Shown: piece after piece, positions 5,571 through 6,334 of the stretch | How positions within the stretch are numbered: the stretch's first letter is position 1 | Layout: every line of letters starts with the position of its first letter | Assembly: GCA_023416195.1 (NCBI GenBank) | Contig: JAEZID010000387.1 | Span: 1-6,334, forward strand | DNA length: 6,334 nt | Origin: Pseudomonadota bacterium | Lineage (GTDB): Bacteria > Pseudomonadota > Alphaproteobacteria > Azospirillales > Azospirillaceae | Reading direction: 5' to 3' | The notes under the pieces: model-generated | What the model was told of the DNA's origin: nothing | What the model saw: the letters and a program-made list of their open reading frames with translations, nothing else | Databases searched by the model: none | Position numbers and translations under genes: made by a program

Positions 5571-5678
5571 TTCGCATCCGCCTTGGGTGCCCCTTTCGGA
5601 CCTTTCAAGACTTGGTGGCCGGCCGGCTTTCCGGTAGGTGTTGGAGAGCTTGCCCACCCGAAGACTGAAAGGCGCGCC

Positions 5679-6334
5679 ATGGCCTACGCCGTTCCCCTGT
5701 GGTCCCAGCCCACGGTTCCCGTGGACGGCGGCGACCCGTTCCCCGTCCGCCGCATCTACTGCGTCGGCCGCAACTACGCCGCCCACGCGCGGGAAATGGG
5801 CGCGGATCCGGACCGCGAGCCGCCCTTCTTCTTCGCCAAGCCGGCCGACGCCGTCGTCGCCGACGGCGGCACGGTGCCCTACCCGCCCGCGACCTCCAAC
5901 CTGCACCACGAGATCGAGCTGGTCGTGGCCATCGGGCGCGGCGGGCGCGACATTCCGGTCGAGTCGGCGCTGGAGCATGTCTACGGCTACGCCGTCGGTC
6001 TCGACATGACGCGCCGCGACCTGCAGAACGCCGCCAAGAAGGAAGGCAAGCCCTGGGACATGGGCAAGGGCTTCGACCATTCGGCCCCGTGCAGCGCCAT
6101 CCGCCGCGCCGCCGACATCGGCCACCCGGCCAAAGGCGCGGTGACGCTGTCGGTGAACGGCGAGCCGCGCCAGAAGGGCGACCTGTCCGACCTGATCTGG
6201 TCCGTTTCCGAAACGATCTCGTATCTGTCTGGATTGGTCGAGCTTCAGCCCGGCGACCTGATCTACACCGGCACGCCGGAGGGCGTGGCCGCCGTGACGA
6301 CCGGCGACCGGCTGGAGGGCGCCGTGGAGGGCGT
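5679..6334 (+). CDS. Fumarylacetoacetate hydrolase (FAH) family protein, 3' end outside window
   Basis: This enzyme of the FAH superfamily cleaves or decarboxylates beta-diketo or oxo acids with a divalent metal. Likely activities are fumarylpyruvate hydrolase (gentisate pathway) or FAHD1-type acylpyruvate hydrolase/oxaloacetate decarboxylase. The visible 218 complete codons begin MAYAVPLWSQP. RIYCVGRNYAAHAREM at 25-40 contains His36 and Glu39, matching the FAHD1 catalytic pair. FFFAKPADAVV follows at 50-60. The metal ligands are Glu78 and Glu80 (HHEIELVVAIG) and Asp109 (GLDMTRRDLQ). KGFDHSAP at 130-137 and YTGTPEGV at 196-203 complete the signature. The ATG at 5679 follows AAAGG (5668-5672) at 6 bases. 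The gene is intact as far as seen, lacking perhaps 10-15 C-terminal residues. It diverges from a MarR gene, which suggests control by an aromatic-acid or related ligand, but exact substrate cannot be read here. Confidence 0.93.
   Translation, partial: MAYAVPLWSQPTVPVDGGDPFPVRRIYCVGRNYAAHAREMGADPDREPPFFFAKPADAVVADGGTVPYPPATSNLHHEIELVVAIGRGGRDIPVESALEHVYGYAVGLDMTRRDLQNAAKKEGKPWDMGKGFDHSAPCSAIRRAADIGHPAKGAVTLSVNGEPRQKGDLSDLIWSVSETISYLSGLVELQPGDLIYTGTPEGVAAVTTGDRLEGAVEG

Larger units (their letters stand above)
5324..5678. other. Intergenic region between marR and the FAH-family gene
   Basis: These 355 bases hold no gene that I can support. The part next to marR (5324-5385) is A/T-richer and carries operator- and promoter-like sequence. 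The middle (5389-5570) is rich in inverted repeats: nested pairs at 5389-5432, CCACCT at 5454-5459 with AGGTGG at 5499-5504, and a strong GC hairpin at 5543-5570. GCTTCCGA repeats at 5524-5531 and 5537-5544. The last 100 bases are GC-rich with a CCGGCCGG palindrome but no clear signal before the ribosome site at 5668-5672. Short open frames across it show no recognisable protein. Confidence 0.6.

Noticed and set aside
5389..5575. A 6S-type RNA as the explanation for the structured intergenic region.
   Set aside because: I could not find the long closing stem with a central bubble that defines 6S RNA, so no RNA family is named.
5405..5668. An 87-codon plus-strand open frame in the marR/FAH intergenic region.
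   Set aside because: It has no ribosome site I can see, no recognisable domain, and runs through the hairpins; more likely non-coding.
4941..6125. A 394-codon minus-strand open frame spanning marR, the intergenic region and the FAH-family gene.
   Set aside because: It is out of frame with marR and antisense to the FAH gene, and contains no domain I recognise.

Overview
The window looks like a piece of chromosome from a GC-rich alphaproteobacterium, most likely in the Rhodospirillales and plausibly Azospirillum. This rests on the strong G/C bias at third codon positions, the ftsK-lolA gene order common in Alphaproteobacteria, and the character of the SpeD and MarR proteins. The genus is an inference from remembered protein character, not from a database search. 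I see no mobile element, CRISPR array, tRNA or rRNA.

Layout from left to right. (1) Bases 1-849 are the 3' end of ftsK (+), the DNA translocase of division and chromosome segregation. Two perfect hairpins in tandem follow it. (2) Bases 954-1622 are lolA (+), the periplasmic lipoprotein carrier. (3) Bases 1698-2315 are an HdeD/DUF308-type six-helix membrane protein (+). It converges on (4) speE (-, 2322-3170), which is the second gene of a tight speD-speE pair; speD lies at 3179-3688 (-). Together these two make decarboxylated S-adenosylmethionine and use it to form spermidine or a related polyamine. (5) A 303-base divergent intergenic region separates speD from (6) a class I glutamine-amidotransferase-fold hydrolase of the PuuD/peptidase C26 family (+, 3992-4753). 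Its E. coli relative cleaves gamma-glutamyl-GABA in putrescine breakdown, so polyamine synthesis and a likely polyamine-breakdown enzyme sit back to back. (7) After a hairpin between converging genes comes a MarR-family regulator (-, 4817-5323). (8) A 355-base intergenic region with operator-like and hairpin structure leads to (9) a fumarylacetoacetate hydrolase (FAH) family gene (+, from 5679), cut off by the right edge.

Most of the window is conserved housekeeping sequence. The parts worth a second look are non-coding. They are the paired hairpins after ftsK, the spaced direct repeats and promoter-like boxes in the speD/puuD divergent region, and the marR/FAH intergenic region with a MarR-type inverted repeat, nested inverted repeats and an 11-bp GC hairpin. 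I found no convincing previously undescribed multi-gene system.
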